Notes under the pieces: model-generated | Seen by the model: only the letters and a program-made list of their open reading frames with translations | The model's database searches: none | What the model was told of the DNA's origin: nothing | Source: Chryseobacterium gilvum | Lineage (GTDB): Bacteria; Bacteroidota; Bacteroidia; Flavobacteriales; Weeksellaceae | Assembly: GCF_025628965.1 (NCBI RefSeq) | Contig: NZ_JAOTEN010000002.1 | Coordinates: 186,001-250,000 of the forward strand | DNA length: 64,000 nt | Direction: 5' to 3' | In this document: in pieces, positions 16,920 through 24,770 of the stretch | How positions within the stretch are numbered: the stretch's first letter is position 1 | Layout: each line of letters starts with the position of its first letter | Program-made: the position numbers and the translations under genes

Positions 16920-18983
16920 ATGAAAAAATTACTACTCTTTTTTATTTTAATTACGTCTCAGCTCTACTTCTCGCAGTCAGATTGCGTATCAGCAATACCT
17001 GTATGCGGAAACTCTAATATTTCCTACACTCCTTCGGGGCCAGGAACCGTATTGGAAGATTTGGGAGGATGTCTAACTGATGACGAAAACTTTTCTGTAT
17101 GGTATACTTTTACAGCAGCTACATCAGGAACATTGGCATTTACCATCGATGCAAATAACAACACTACGGATTACGATTTTGCAGTATATGCACCCAATGC
17201 GACATGTGCTGCCTTAGGGCCACCCATCAGATGTAATTTTGCAGGAGCTGCTCCTAATGGAAATACCGGCCTTGAATTGGTTCCTAGTGGTTCCGCTTAT
17301 TTCGTTCCTTATTTGGATGTTGTTGCAGGGCAGACTTACTATTTAGTAATTGATAACTACAGTAACGCACAAAATTCCGGATTTTCTTTAAACTGGGAAG
17401 GAACAGCGTCTTTGACTTCTCCATTTACAGATCCTGCGTTAACGCCTCATCCATTTATTACGCCGGGAGTTCCGGCAGCAATTCCTACCAATCCTAATGA
17501 AATTCTGAAATGCGCCCTTCCGATGCAGTTTGATTTCACTACGCTTAGTGCAGGAATTCTAAACGGAAACGTCAATTTTACTGTTACTTATCATAATACG
17601 GCCAATGATGCCATTACAGGTAACTCACCACTTACTGTGGCAACTGTTGACGGTACTACAATTTATTATTACCGACTAAAATATCAGGATCCGGCGAACC
17701 CGAATAATCCGGTAAACGGATGCTTCCTGACAGGGAAATTTAAATTTAAACAGGGAAATATTGTTGCAAACGACAAAACCCTTATCGCCTGTAATAATAA
17801 CGGAGCAGGAACAGGAACATTTGATCTTACTTCTGCTATCGTATTCGGAGATCCCACTGCGATCAAAAAATATTATCCTACTTTAAATGATCTCAATGCG
17901 GGAACGAACGAGATCACCAATCCAACCGCGTATGTATCGGCACCCAAAACAATTTATGTAAAAGTAACTTCAGTGGAAGGCTGTACAGATGATGCTACCA
18001 TTACTTTAACATTTTATCCTACCGTTACGGTTACTCCGGCAACATTACAATCTTGTTTTATTGAAAGCAATGTGACGACTGCGGCATTCAATTTGACAAC
18101 GGCTAATGTTACTCCTTTATCAGCCGGTATTGTTAAGAAATATTACACTACAATGGCCAATGCAGTTGCAGGGACCAATGAGATTGGAAATCCTTCTATT
18201 TTTATTACAACAAGCACAGATGTATATGTAAGAGTGACCGATGCAAACGGATGTTATGCCATTACTACAATTACTCTTAAAGTTTTGCCTCCTGTAAAAT
18301 CTGCAATTCTTAAAGACAAAACCATCTGTATAGAAGACAGAACCACATTGGATGCAGGTCCTGGTTTTGACGGTTACGAATGGAGCACCGGTGCAACCAC
18401 ACAATCTATTCAGGGTGTAGGAGTAGGAGCGTATTGGGTAAAATTAAAAACAGGCCCATGTTTCACACTACAGCAGGTAAATGTATTTGCCACACAACAG
18501 CCGGTAATTACAAGCGTTGATATTACCAACAATACAATTACCGTGAATGCGAACGCAGGAACAGCACCATATCAATATTCTTTAAACGGTACTACTTGGC
18601 AGGATTCTAACGTATTTACCAATTTGCCGAGAGGTGAAAACACCATTTTTGTAAAAGATGCTTTTGACTGTAATCCTGAATCTGTACAGGTAACTGTGCC
18701 AAATCTTCTAAATGCAATTACTCCGAATGGAGATAATGTAAATGACGAGATTGATTATTCAGCTTTGGCATATAAGAAAAATCTTGTCTTTATTGTCTAT
18801 GACCGTTATGGAAACAAATTATACGAAGCAGACAAAATAAGAGATTACAAATGGAACGGTACTTCCGGAGGTAAAAAAATATTAACCGGAACGTATTGGT
18901 ACACTATTACTTGGACCGAAAATGATAAAACCCAAACCCAGACAAAATACAACGGATGGGTATTGGTAAAAAACAGAGAATAA
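16920..18983 (+). CDS. T9SS type B cargo protein, paralog 2
   Basis: A 687-residue secreted protein with the same plan as paralog 1: signal peptide ending LYFSQ, N-terminal TPSGPGTVLEDLGG module, KYYPTLNDL and KYYTTMANAV repeat modules, DKTICIEDRTTLDAGPGF module, SprB-like repeat (YQYSLNGTTWQDSNVF) and a type B C-terminal sorting domain from about residue 599 (ITPNGDNVNDE to GWVLVKNRE). The C-terminal half matches paralog 3 (27182-29440) best. The transposon at 18992 inserted immediately after its stop codon and separated it from its own terminator, now at 24771. Confidence 0.9.
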   Translation: MKKLLLFFILITSQLYFSQSDCVSAIPVCGNSNISYTPSGPGTVLEDLGGCLTDDENFSVWYTFTAATSGTLAFTIDANNNTTDYDFAVYAPNATCAALGPPIRCNFAGAAPNGNTGLELVPSGSAYFVPYLDVVAGQTYYLVIDNYSNAQNSGFSLNWEGTASLTSPFTDPALTPHPFITPGVPAAIPTNPNEILKCALPMQFDFTTLSAGILNGNVNFTVTYHNTANDAITGNSPLTVATVDGTTIYYYRLKYQDPANPNNPVNGCFLTGKFKFKQGNIVANDKTLIACNNNGAGTGTFDLTSAIVFGDPTAIKKYYPTLNDLNAGTNEITNPTAYVSAPKTIYVKVTSVEGCTDDATITLTFYPTVTVTPATLQSCFIESNVTTAAFNLTTANVTPLSAGIVKKYYTTMANAVAGTNEIGNPSIFITTSTDVYVRVTDANGCYAITTITLKVLPPVKSAILKDKTICIEDRTTLDAGPGFDGYEWSTGATTQSIQGVGVGAYWVKLKTGPCFTLQQVNVFATQQPVITSVDITNNTITVNANAGTAPYQYSLNGTTWQDSNVFTNLPRGENTIFVKDAFDCNPESVQVTVPNLLNAITPNGDNVNDEIDYSALAYKKNLVFIVYDRYGNKLYEADKIRDYKWNGTSGGKKILTGTYWYTITWTENDKTQTQTKYNGWVLVKNRE

Positions 18984-18991
18984 TAAAATTT
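18984..18991. repeat. Target-site duplication, left copy
   Basis: TAAAATTT directly before the left transposon end and right after the stop codon of paralog 2; identical to 24750-24757. Eight bp is the duplication length known for the IS1595 family. Confidence 0.92.
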
Positions 18992-19018
18992 GGTAAGTAT
19001 ATACCTGTTTACACAAAG
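18992..19018. repeat. Left terminal inverted repeat
   Basis: Starts GGTAAGTATATACC and continues to TTTACACAAAG. Against the reverse complement of 24723-24749 it matches at 12 of the first 13 bases and 20 of 27 overall, including a shared TACAC block. Confidence 0.88.
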
Positions 19019-19028
19019 GTAAAAAATA

Positions 19029-19061
19029 GAAAAGAGGATTAATTGATTTAATCCTCTTTTT
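19029..19061. terminator. Bidirectional terminator at the left end of the transposon
   Basis: 13-bp perfect stem AAAAGAGGATTAA / TTAATCCTCTTTT (19030-19042, 19048-19060). It ends the minus-strand cargo operon and, in the other direction, stops transcripts from paralog 2 that enter the element. Confidence 0.85.
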
Positions 19062-19062
19062 G

Positions 19063-19959
19063 TTATTCAATTGATTGAATATATGCTTTACCTTCTTGAT
19101 TTTCAATTATTTTATAAACTGCTGTTTGAGTTAATGTTATAATTGAGGCGTGGTGTACACTTAAAACTTTATCTTGTAAATCTTGATTAGATTCTAAATC
19201 AATAATCTTCAAACCCAATCCTTTAAGAATTTCAGGAGGAAGATGCCTATCATGTGATAATGTAAGAGCATGGCTTCCTAATTCCTTAATAACTGCATCT
19301 GCCTTGGTTTCTCCATCAGTTTCTCCATGAAACATATTATCTCTCAGCCAATTTTTAACCATATCTTCCGACCATTTGATTGCTTTTTCGCACTCTCCAA
19401 TTAAAGTCGGGTTATATTTAGATAAAATTGTATGCCACACTGGTATTGTTGCTGGATTCGCATCAATTTCTTTCTTCGCTTTCTCAAACTCTTCAATTAC
19501 GCCATGTGTAGGTAAGCCTCCTATTTGGGGATCTATTGGTCCTAAGTTTGAATGTTTCCCCATTAAAATTTCCTTGCAAGAACACGCAATCATAGTTCCT
19601 GCAGACATTGCTGTTTGTGGTATTATAGCTCTAATATCATTTCCGAAAATTGATTTTAGATAATTAACAATTGATTCTGTGGCTCCAATTGATCCTCCTG
19701 GAGTATGAAGAACTAAGTCTAAACCTTTTGATTTATCTAATCCATTAATCGTAGACATGAATCCCATTTTATCTGAATCTGTAATATCAAATCGAAATCC
19801 ATGTGACGATAAGTGACCTTTTTGTAACCATCCGGAATAATATGTCAGTACATTTCTACCAGTTTTATCAGCTAATTGTTTTACATATTTCCTCCGAATT
19901 AAATCGAAAGGGTTTGGCTGATTATTTATCTCTTCAACTATCTCATTCCAAGTAGGCAT
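19063..19959 (-). CDS. SDH-family Clp-fold serine protease (transposon cargo)
   Basis: A 298-residue protein of the serine dehydrogenase proteinase family (SDH_sah), a ClpP/SppA-like fold. Visible: LVLHTPGGSIGATESIV (about 83-99, oxyanion strand), AMSAGTMIAC with the probable nucleophile Ser119, and HSNLGPIDPQ (about 136-145), the usual third motif of these proteases. No signal peptide, so it is probably cytoplasmic. Its ATG overlaps the stop codon of the small gene before it (TAATG), so the two are translationally coupled. It is the last gene of the transposon operon and may act with the KAP NTPase two genes upstream. Confidence 0.85.
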   Translation of the reverse strand: MPTWNEIVEEINNQPNPFDLIRRKYVKQLADKTGRNVLTYYSGWLQKGHLSSHGFRFDITDSDKMGFMSTINGLDKSKGLDLVLHTPGGSIGATESIVNYLKSIFGNDIRAIIPQTAMSAGTMIACSCKEILMGKHSNLGPIDPQIGGLPTHGVIEEFEKAKKEIDANPATIPVWHTILSKYNPTLIGECEKAIKWSEDMVKNWLRDNMFHGETDGETKADAVIKELGSHALTLSHDRHLPPEILKGLGLKIIDLESNQDLQDKVLSVHHASIITLTQTAVYKIIENQEGKAYIQSIE

Positions 19960-20168
19960 TAATCAATTGTATTAGTTACATTAGAATTTGTAGATAGTCT
20001 TGTCCAATGAAATTTAGTTTTAGTAATTTCACTTTTCTTAAAATCATATTTATTAATTCCATATAAAAAATCATTTTTTGGCATTTTTTCAATACCTAAT
20101 TTTTTATACAACTGCTCTGCTTCTTCTTGCTTATGTATCCTTATTCTTTCTGCTTCTAATTTTTCCAT
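19959..20168 (-). CDS. Small charged protein coupled to the protease
   Basis: 69 residues from ATG 20168: a charged helical start (MEKLEAERIRIHKQEEAEQ), then KKLGIEKMPKNDFLYGINKYDF. No family recognised. The 1-base overlap with the protease start suggests it is made in a fixed ratio with the protease, as a subunit, adaptor or inhibitor; this is inference. A longer in-frame version (from 20258) starts at a weaker site and is not preferred. Confidence 0.6.
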   Translation of the reverse strand: MEKLEAERIRIHKQEEAEQLYKKLGIEKMPKNDFLYGINKYDFKKSEITKTKFHWTRLSTNSNVTNTID

Positions 20169-20331
20169 ATTATTTTTTTTAAAAGTAATTCTTCTAAACG
20201 TCAAAAGTTGTCGTGTTATATAATATATTAAATCTACATCCAATTTTCGAGTCTGCAAAATTAATCTTTATATATATAATATATACTGTTTATCAAGGAT
20301 AAATCTACAAAATTTATTTTACATTAATTTC

Positions 20332-21687
20332 CTAGTTAATATGTACTGCTGAACTTATTTCAATTCTTTCCAAAAAAATGTTTAAATTCATTCGCTTACT
20401 TAGTCCATTTCGAAATTGTTCGTTATAAAATACAAATAAATCATCTCTATTATTGATTGCTTGATTTCTGTTATATATCCAGGAATTAAATAATGACTCA
20501 TCCAAATAGTTGCTGTAAGACAAATAAAAATAACCTTCAATATGTAAAATGTGAGAATTGAGACCTCTGAGTATTAATTTTTCAGCAATGTTTCTAAAAA
20601 TATTTGTTAGCTCATTTATTGGTATATCTTTCCTTTGTATTTTTATATAAATTTCGCTCTCAGTAAATTTTAGATAAATTAAAAAAGCAATTAGAATAGT
20701 ATAAACTTTTTTATCTTTAAATAATAATAATGATAAAGCTGTTGCAGCACAAATCTTTTCTAAATCACGTAAAGATTCTTTATCGAAAGCCTTGCTGAAA
20801 AAATCTTTAAAATTTTCAAATTCGTACTGATCATTTAATGGAATTTCTGAGAAATACAAATCTATTTGATAATGATTGAAAAGGTATTTTATGTAATCTG
20901 AATTTAATGGTGTAGGCAAAGTGTATTCAATGTCAAAGAATTTTTTCAGGTAATTACCAACATCAATATTATCTGAATTATAAACTCCGTTTATGGCATA
21001 TCCTAATTGCTTTTTATCAATAGCTAATATGAAAATAATATTGTTGACATTGAAAAAATGTTTAATTTTTTCGAGAATAGAAACTGCATAATTCGGTCTA
21101 CATCTATCTAATTCGTCTACAAAAAATATGACTGGCTTTTCAGGTGATAAACTAGAAATTGAAATTTCTAATTCATTTCTAAAATCTTTAAGTGACTGTT
21201 TCTTTTCTGTATAATTATCAACAAGCTTATTCATTAAGTTCATCGAGCCTTTTAATGTTCCTTCAATCATATCAACTCCTTCAACTGTAAGATATTTTGT
21301 TGCGATGCTTTTTCCAATAACAGGAATAACATCAGTAGCAAAATTTGAAGCAGCTTGAATTACACCTTTAAATGTTGTGGAAGATTTAGCTTGAAGAGTT
21401 GTTAACTCTCCTAACAGTGCCGTCAAAGGTTCATCTTCAAAGTCATTTTCCCAAGCATTAAAGTAGACAGTTTTATAACCGTATTCATTTAAATGTAAAA
21501 GTCTTCTCCACATTTCAATAAAAGTCGTTTTACCTGTTCCCCATCGATTATCTATGGCTATAACCATTCCTCTATTATAAGTCTTGATAATTTTTGTTAA
21601 GTTAATAGCATATACTTCTCTATTTAAAAGACAACCTTCAAATGGATTGGTATCAGAATATTTAATTTGTGGATTTTTTAATTGCAT
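20332..21687 (-). CDS. KAP-family P-loop NTPase (transposon cargo)
   Basis: A 451-residue protein with the KAP NTPase pattern: Walker A WGTGKTTF (about 49-56), the family motif YFNAWEND (about 75-82), Walker B IFFVDELDRCRP (about 187-198) and LAIDKKQLGYAI (about 221-232). One hydrophobic stretch (VYTILIAFLIYL, about 350) may touch the membrane. KAP NTPases are STAND-like ATPases found patchily in bacteria, often on mobile DNA, and several are linked to phage defence or membrane-bound complexes. It is the central ATPase of the cargo. A 163-bp gap separates it from the small gene downstream. Confidence 0.88.
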   Translation of the reverse strand: MQLKNPQIKYSDTNPFEGCLLNREVYAINLTKIIKTYNRGMVIAIDNRWGTGKTTFIEMWRRLLHLNEYGYKTVYFNAWENDFEDEPLTALLGELTTLQAKSSTTFKGVIQAASNFATDVIPVIGKSIATKYLTVEGVDMIEGTLKGSMNLMNKLVDNYTEKKQSLKDFRNELEISISSLSPEKPVIFFVDELDRCRPNYAVSILEKIKHFFNVNNIIFILAIDKKQLGYAINGVYNSDNIDVGNYLKKFFDIEYTLPTPLNSDYIKYLFNHYQIDLYFSEIPLNDQYEFENFKDFFSKAFDKESLRDLEKICAATALSLLLFKDKKVYTILIAFLIYLKFTESEIYIKIQRKDIPINELTNIFRNIAEKLILRGLNSHILHIEGYFYLSYSNYLDESLFNSWIYNRNQAINNRDDLFVFYNEQFRNGLSKRMNLNIFLERIEISSAVHIN

Positions 21688-21742
21688 TAATGGTTTTTTC
21701 CAAATTTATCAAATTAAAACCATATCATTATCATTAAAGATA

Positions 21743-22024
21743 TTAGTACTCAATTGTAGATGTAGTAATTTCAATTTGCTTTTCAATTTGTTCTAACGTC
21801 TTTGGATCATTTAATTTCAAACTATCAATAATCCTAATTGCTCTCAATCTATACGGATCTTTAATTTCATTCTCACTTTTGAACAAAGAATCTAATTCAT
21901 ATCCTTTTACCTTATTTTTAAGATCAATATTCTGTAACTTTAATTCAGTTAATTCTTTTTGCTGTTTTGCATAGTCGCAAGATGTTAATAAAGCAATCAA
22001 TAGTAGCAATAGAAATGATTTCAT
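21743..22024 (-). CDS. Small lipoprotein (transposon cargo)
   Basis: 93 residues with lipoprotein signal MKSFLLLLLIALLTSC (Cys16), then a short coiled coil (KQQKELTELKLQNIDLKNKV) and a charged tail ending in ITTSTIEY. The ATG at 22024 lies one base after the stop of the gene before it, so they are coupled. The layout, a membrane anchor plus coiled coil, resembles small spanin- or adaptor-like lipoproteins, but no family is recognised. Confidence 0.7.
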   Translation of the reverse strand: MKSFLLLLLIALLTSCDYAKQQKELTELKLQNIDLKNKVKGYELDSLFKSENEIKDPYRLRAIRIIDSLKLNDPKTLEQIEKQIEITTSTIEY

Positions 22025-22025
22025 T

Positions 22026-22247
22026 TTATTTCTTTTTGATTTCATTATGAATGTTTTTATAGTTTATAACAACCATTTCTTCACCCTGATATAAATAAAC
22101 GTCTCCGTTTTTCGTATCGAATAATGATGATTCGACACCATTATATTTGAAAATATACCTTCCAGAATCAGAAGTATATCTGCCGAATAGAAATCCAGTC
22201 GTTAATGCAGCAAGAATTGTAATAGAAATTAATAAGTAGTTTTTCAT
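22026..22247 (-). CDS. Small membrane-anchored protein (transposon cargo)
   Basis: 73 residues with an N-terminal transmembrane segment (YLLISITILAALTTGFLFG) followed by about 48 residues with a short beta-rich pattern (YIFKYNGVESSLFDTKNGDVYLY). No family recognised. Located just after the long inverted repeat (22300-22470) and one base ahead of the lipoprotein gene; the pair may make a membrane complex. Confidence 0.65.
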   Translation of the reverse strand: MKNYLLISITILAALTTGFLFGRYTSDSGRYIFKYNGVESSLFDTKNGDVYLYQGEEMVVINYKNIHNEIKKK

Positions 22248-22299
22248 TTGTTATAAGTTTGTTTTCTCACTCAGTCCCAAAATGAAAGGTTATAAAATG

Positions 22300-22471
22300 C
22301 GAAAGCGTGGAACTTAACCGTATTTTATTTCTCGTGAGGCTCTGGTAAGCCAATAGGTAAATAAATAGGAAGCCCACGCCCTATGGCATGAGCATTCGCT
22401 AATTTATATACACCTATTTTTGAATTTACCAGATTCCACGAGGTAGTATAAACAGCTAACGCTTTGTTCGT
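22300..22471. repeat. Long imperfect inverted repeat, attC-like or structured RNA
   Basis: Nested complementary blocks in the same order on both sides: AAAGCGT 22302-22308 / ACGCTTT 22459-22465; CTCGTG 22331-22336 / CACGAG 22437-22442; TCTGGTAA 22341-22348 / TTACCAGA 22426-22433; AATAGGT 22352-22358 / ACCTATT 22412-22418; ATAAATAG 22361-22368 / CTAATTTAT 22399-22407 (one bulge). The interrupted-stem layout recalls integron attC sites or a structured non-coding RNA. It fills the gap between the RhuM gene and the 73-residue membrane protein gene. Confidence 0.7.
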
Positions 22472-22522
22472 TAAAGTTTGAATTGCAAATCTAATTAAAG
22501 TTTCAGACTTGCAAAAGTTTTA

Positions 22523-23668
22523 TTATTCTGCATTAGGATCAAATCCTAATCCTTTTTTTAATTTTTTATCAAAGTCAGATAATTCATTTTCTTGTTCAGC
22601 CTGCTTTAGAAACCCACTAATACTAAAATGAGATTTTGAAGGAACTTTTCCGGTTGTTTTAATCTCATCAACTACTTTGTCAAAATCGGATTTATATTCT
22701 ATATCCTGAATTACTCTAAATTTTTCGTATTCACTTTCGGCCGTTTTTTTAGCAATAGAAGCCGATACTTTGCCTGAATCTTTAAGTATGTTATACTCGT
22801 TAAATTCTAAAAAAGAATCAAGCCTTTTTATCCAATCTACCATTCTTAAAGCTTTATTTCTTCTAGCCATACTGTCAGCAAAATCTAAGTACATAGTAAT
22901 TAACATATTTAGCTCTCTTATTTCATCTTCTGTCAAATAATTCTTTGCAATATGGACATCTGTTTTTAGAATTTTACCTCCTTTTTTCTCATTTTTCCAA
23001 GAGGTTAAACCCATATTCTCTTTATTTGCATTTGCTCTAAGCTTTACTAATTCAGCTGCCGTATGATTATGAATAGCCCAATGTAGTTTATTTTGAACTG
23101 TTGCATAAAATTCTTGGGTTATTGGTGAATGAGCATCATAGTCTATAGCTGTAGCATATATGTCTGTGATTTTTTGATAAAATAGTCTTTCACTTGATCG
23201 GATTTCTCTAATCCTTTCAAGTAATTCTGAAAAATAATCTTTTCCAAACATTTTGTTTCCCTGCTTTAGTCTTTCATCATCCAAAGCAAAACCTTTAATC
23301 ATATAATCTTTTAGTACAGAGGTTGCCCACTTTCTGAATTGTGTAGCTTTATATGAATTAACTCTGTATCCGACAGATATAATCACATCAAGGTTATAAA
23401 AATCTATTTTTCTTTTCACCTCTCGACCACCTTCATTTTGAACTTGTGCAATTTTTGCACTTGTTGATTCTAAATCAAGTTCACCTTCTGCGTAAATGTT
23501 TTGCAAATGTTTTGTTATTACTGATCTATCTACATTAAATATTTCGGACATAGATTTTTGAGTAACCCAAATCGTTTCAGTTTTATTATCTACAATAACT
23601 TGTATATTTGTATTTCCGTTATCAGATTGGTAGAATATGAAATTTGAATAATTTTCTTGACTATCCAT
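22523..23668 (-). CDS. RhuM-family protein (transposon cargo)
   Basis: A 381-residue protein of the virulence RhuM family. Signs: ETIWVTQKSMSEIFNVDRSVITKHL (a DNA-binding-like N-terminus), the family signature KRKIDFYNLDVIISVGYRVNS (about 85-105), QFRKWATSVLKDYMIKGFALDDERLK, and a helical C-terminal half. Its ATG lies 8 bases inside the end of the transposase gene, so both are probably made from one message driven by the promoter at 24687-24718. The biochemical role of RhuM proteins is not settled; they are frequent on mobile islands and near restriction systems. Confidence 0.88.
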   Translation of the reverse strand: MDSQENYSNFIFYQSDNGNTNIQVIVDNKTETIWVTQKSMSEIFNVDRSVITKHLQNIYAEGELDLESTSAKIAQVQNEGGREVKRKIDFYNLDVIISVGYRVNSYKATQFRKWATSVLKDYMIKGFALDDERLKQGNKMFGKDYFSELLERIREIRSSERLFYQKITDIYATAIDYDAHSPITQEFYATVQNKLHWAIHNHTAAELVKLRANANKENMGLTSWKNEKKGGKILKTDVHIAKNYLTEDEIRELNMLITMYLDFADSMARRNKALRMVDWIKRLDSFLEFNEYNILKDSGKVSASIAKKTAESEYEKFRVIQDIEYKSDFDKVVDEIKTTGKVPSKSHFSISGFLKQAEQENELSDFDKKLKKGLGFDPNAE

Positions 23669-24665
23669 TTATAAGTGTTTTATAAGTTAATTTAGTTTGT
23701 AGATTTAAAAGTAACAAATTAAATCTGTTTTCGGCTGTATGTTTTCTTGTATTGAATCTAAATACAAATTCATCTACATATTTTTGAAGATGCTTTCTGG
23801 AAACATGGTTATACATTCCGGAAATACTCTTCTTTAAAATATTCCAGCTCCCTTCTATGTTGTTTGTATGAACAGTACTGTCCTGCAGACTTACATATTC
23901 TTTTTTGGAATGGTCAATTATCTTATGATCGTAATATTTGTTTAATCCTGTGTAACCAAGCCATTCATCACTAATAAGTCTTGTAGTTTCTGGATTTACA
24001 TATTTACAGATCAATGGTTGAATACTTTTTTGTTTAGTATCCGGAACTACAAAAGCGTTGATCCTACTTATAACGTGTACAACTTTTTCTCTTACCATTT
24101 TGTTTGGAATAACTCGGTGTGGTCGTTGTATGATTTCACTTTCTCCCCTTTGTAAGATTCCGGCAACTGGAGTTTTATCCTTAAAGCTTCGCCCCTGCGA
24201 ATTTTTTACTTTTTTATCTGTATGTCTATTTTTATTCTTCCCTCCAATAAAAGTTTCATCACATTCTACCGTTCCCTCAAGTTCATTATTATTCTCAATG
24301 CCAAAACATTTTCTAATTCTCTGTAGCATGAACCAAGCTGACTTTTGAGTAATATCTAAATCACGGCTTAGCTGCAGAGAAGAAATTCCTTTCTTATGAG
24401 AGGTAACTATATAAATTGCCAAAAACCATTTCTGCAACCCTAATTTAGTGTTGTCAAAAATGGTATTGGTTTTAACGTTGAAGTATTTGCCGGTGTTCTT
24501 ACAGCGATATTTATTATCTTTACACTTATAGACTTTTGAAGTCGGATCGAAAGGTGAAATTACATCACCATTCCATCTTAACTTTTCTAAATGATCAATA
24601 CATGACTGCTCGTCTGGAAAGGCTTTTATAAGATCTAAAATAGATTTGAAACTTGTATTAATCAT
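23661..24665 (-). CDS. IS1595-family (ISXO2-like) transposase
   Basis: A 334-residue DDE-type transposase. N-terminal zinc-ribbon-like part (YKCKDNKYRCKNTGKYF, about 45-61), helix-turn-helix region (ISSLQLSRDLDITQKSAWFML), then the IS1595 catalytic core: ECDETFIGGKNKN with the first Asp, ISDEWLGYTGLN with the second, and HTNNIEGSWNILKKSISG with the third catalytic cluster. It begins 84 bp inside the right end of the element. Apparently full length. It shares 8 bases with the RhuM gene. Confidence 0.93.
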   Translation of the reverse strand: MINTSFKSILDLIKAFPDEQSCIDHLEKLRWNGDVISPFDPTSKVYKCKDNKYRCKNTGKYFNVKTNTIFDNTKLGLQKWFLAIYIVTSHKKGISSLQLSRDLDITQKSAWFMLQRIRKCFGIENNNELEGTVECDETFIGGKNKNRHTDKKVKNSQGRSFKDKTPVAGILQRGESEIIQRPHRVIPNKMVREKVVHVISRINAFVVPDTKQKSIQPLICKYVNPETTRLISDEWLGYTGLNKYYDHKIIDHSKKEYVSLQDSTVHTNNIEGSWNILKKSISGMYNHVSRKHLQKYVDEFVFRFNTRKHTAENRFNLLLLNLQTKLTYKTLING

Positions 24666-24686
24666 TACAACTACTTAATTGTAATG

Positions 24687-24718
24687 CAAATATAAGAAGT
24701 TAATTACACAAGAACAAA
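24687..24718 (-). promoter_or_regulatory. Promoter of the transposase operon
   Basis: On the minus strand TTTG (24715-24718), 20 bp, TATATTTG (24687-24694), then 21 nt to the ATG. Both boxes match the Bacteroidota consensus exactly. Confidence 0.65.
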
Positions 24719-24722
24719 TCTA

Positions 24723-24749
24723 TTTAGTGTACATTTGTATATAGTTACC
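24723..24749. repeat. Right terminal inverted repeat
   Basis: Reverse complement starts GGTAACTATATAC and continues AAATGTACACTAA; pairs with 18992-19018. Confidence 0.88.
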
Positions 24750-24757
24750 TAAAATTT
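24750..24757. repeat. Target-site duplication, right copy
   Basis: TAAAATTT, identical to 18984-18991, directly after the right transposon end. Confidence 0.92.
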
Positions 24758-24770
24758 TATATAATTGTGA

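Larger units (their letters stand above)
18992..24749 (-). mobile_element. IS1595-type (ISXO2-like) transposon with cargo, 5758 bp
   Basis: Bounds are fixed by matching ends and a perfect 8-bp target duplication (TAAAATTT). The ends start GGTAAGTATATAC (left) and, on the other strand, GGTAACTATATAC (right). All genes run on the minus strand from the right end: transposase, RhuM-family gene, structured inverted repeat, small membrane protein, small lipoprotein, KAP NTPase, small charged protein, Clp-fold serine protease, then a terminator just inside the left end. The inside looks more AT-rich than the flanks. IS1595-family elements with passenger genes are known; this combination is not one I recognise. 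All frames look intact, so it may be active or recently inserted. Confidence 0.9.

Noticed and set aside
19029..19061. Hairpin at 19029-19061 as the native terminator of T9SS paralog 2
   Set aside because: It lies inside the transposon (which begins at 18992); the native one is the hairpin at 24771.
20169..20258. Upstream extension of the 69-residue cargo protein
   Set aside because: The extra 30 residues lack a good start context, and the ATG at 20168 is preceded by an A-rich stretch.
23661..23668. Transposase-RhuM overlap as a frameshifted single gene
   Set aside because: Both proteins have complete, recognisable family starts and ends; the overlap is a normal stop-start arrangement.
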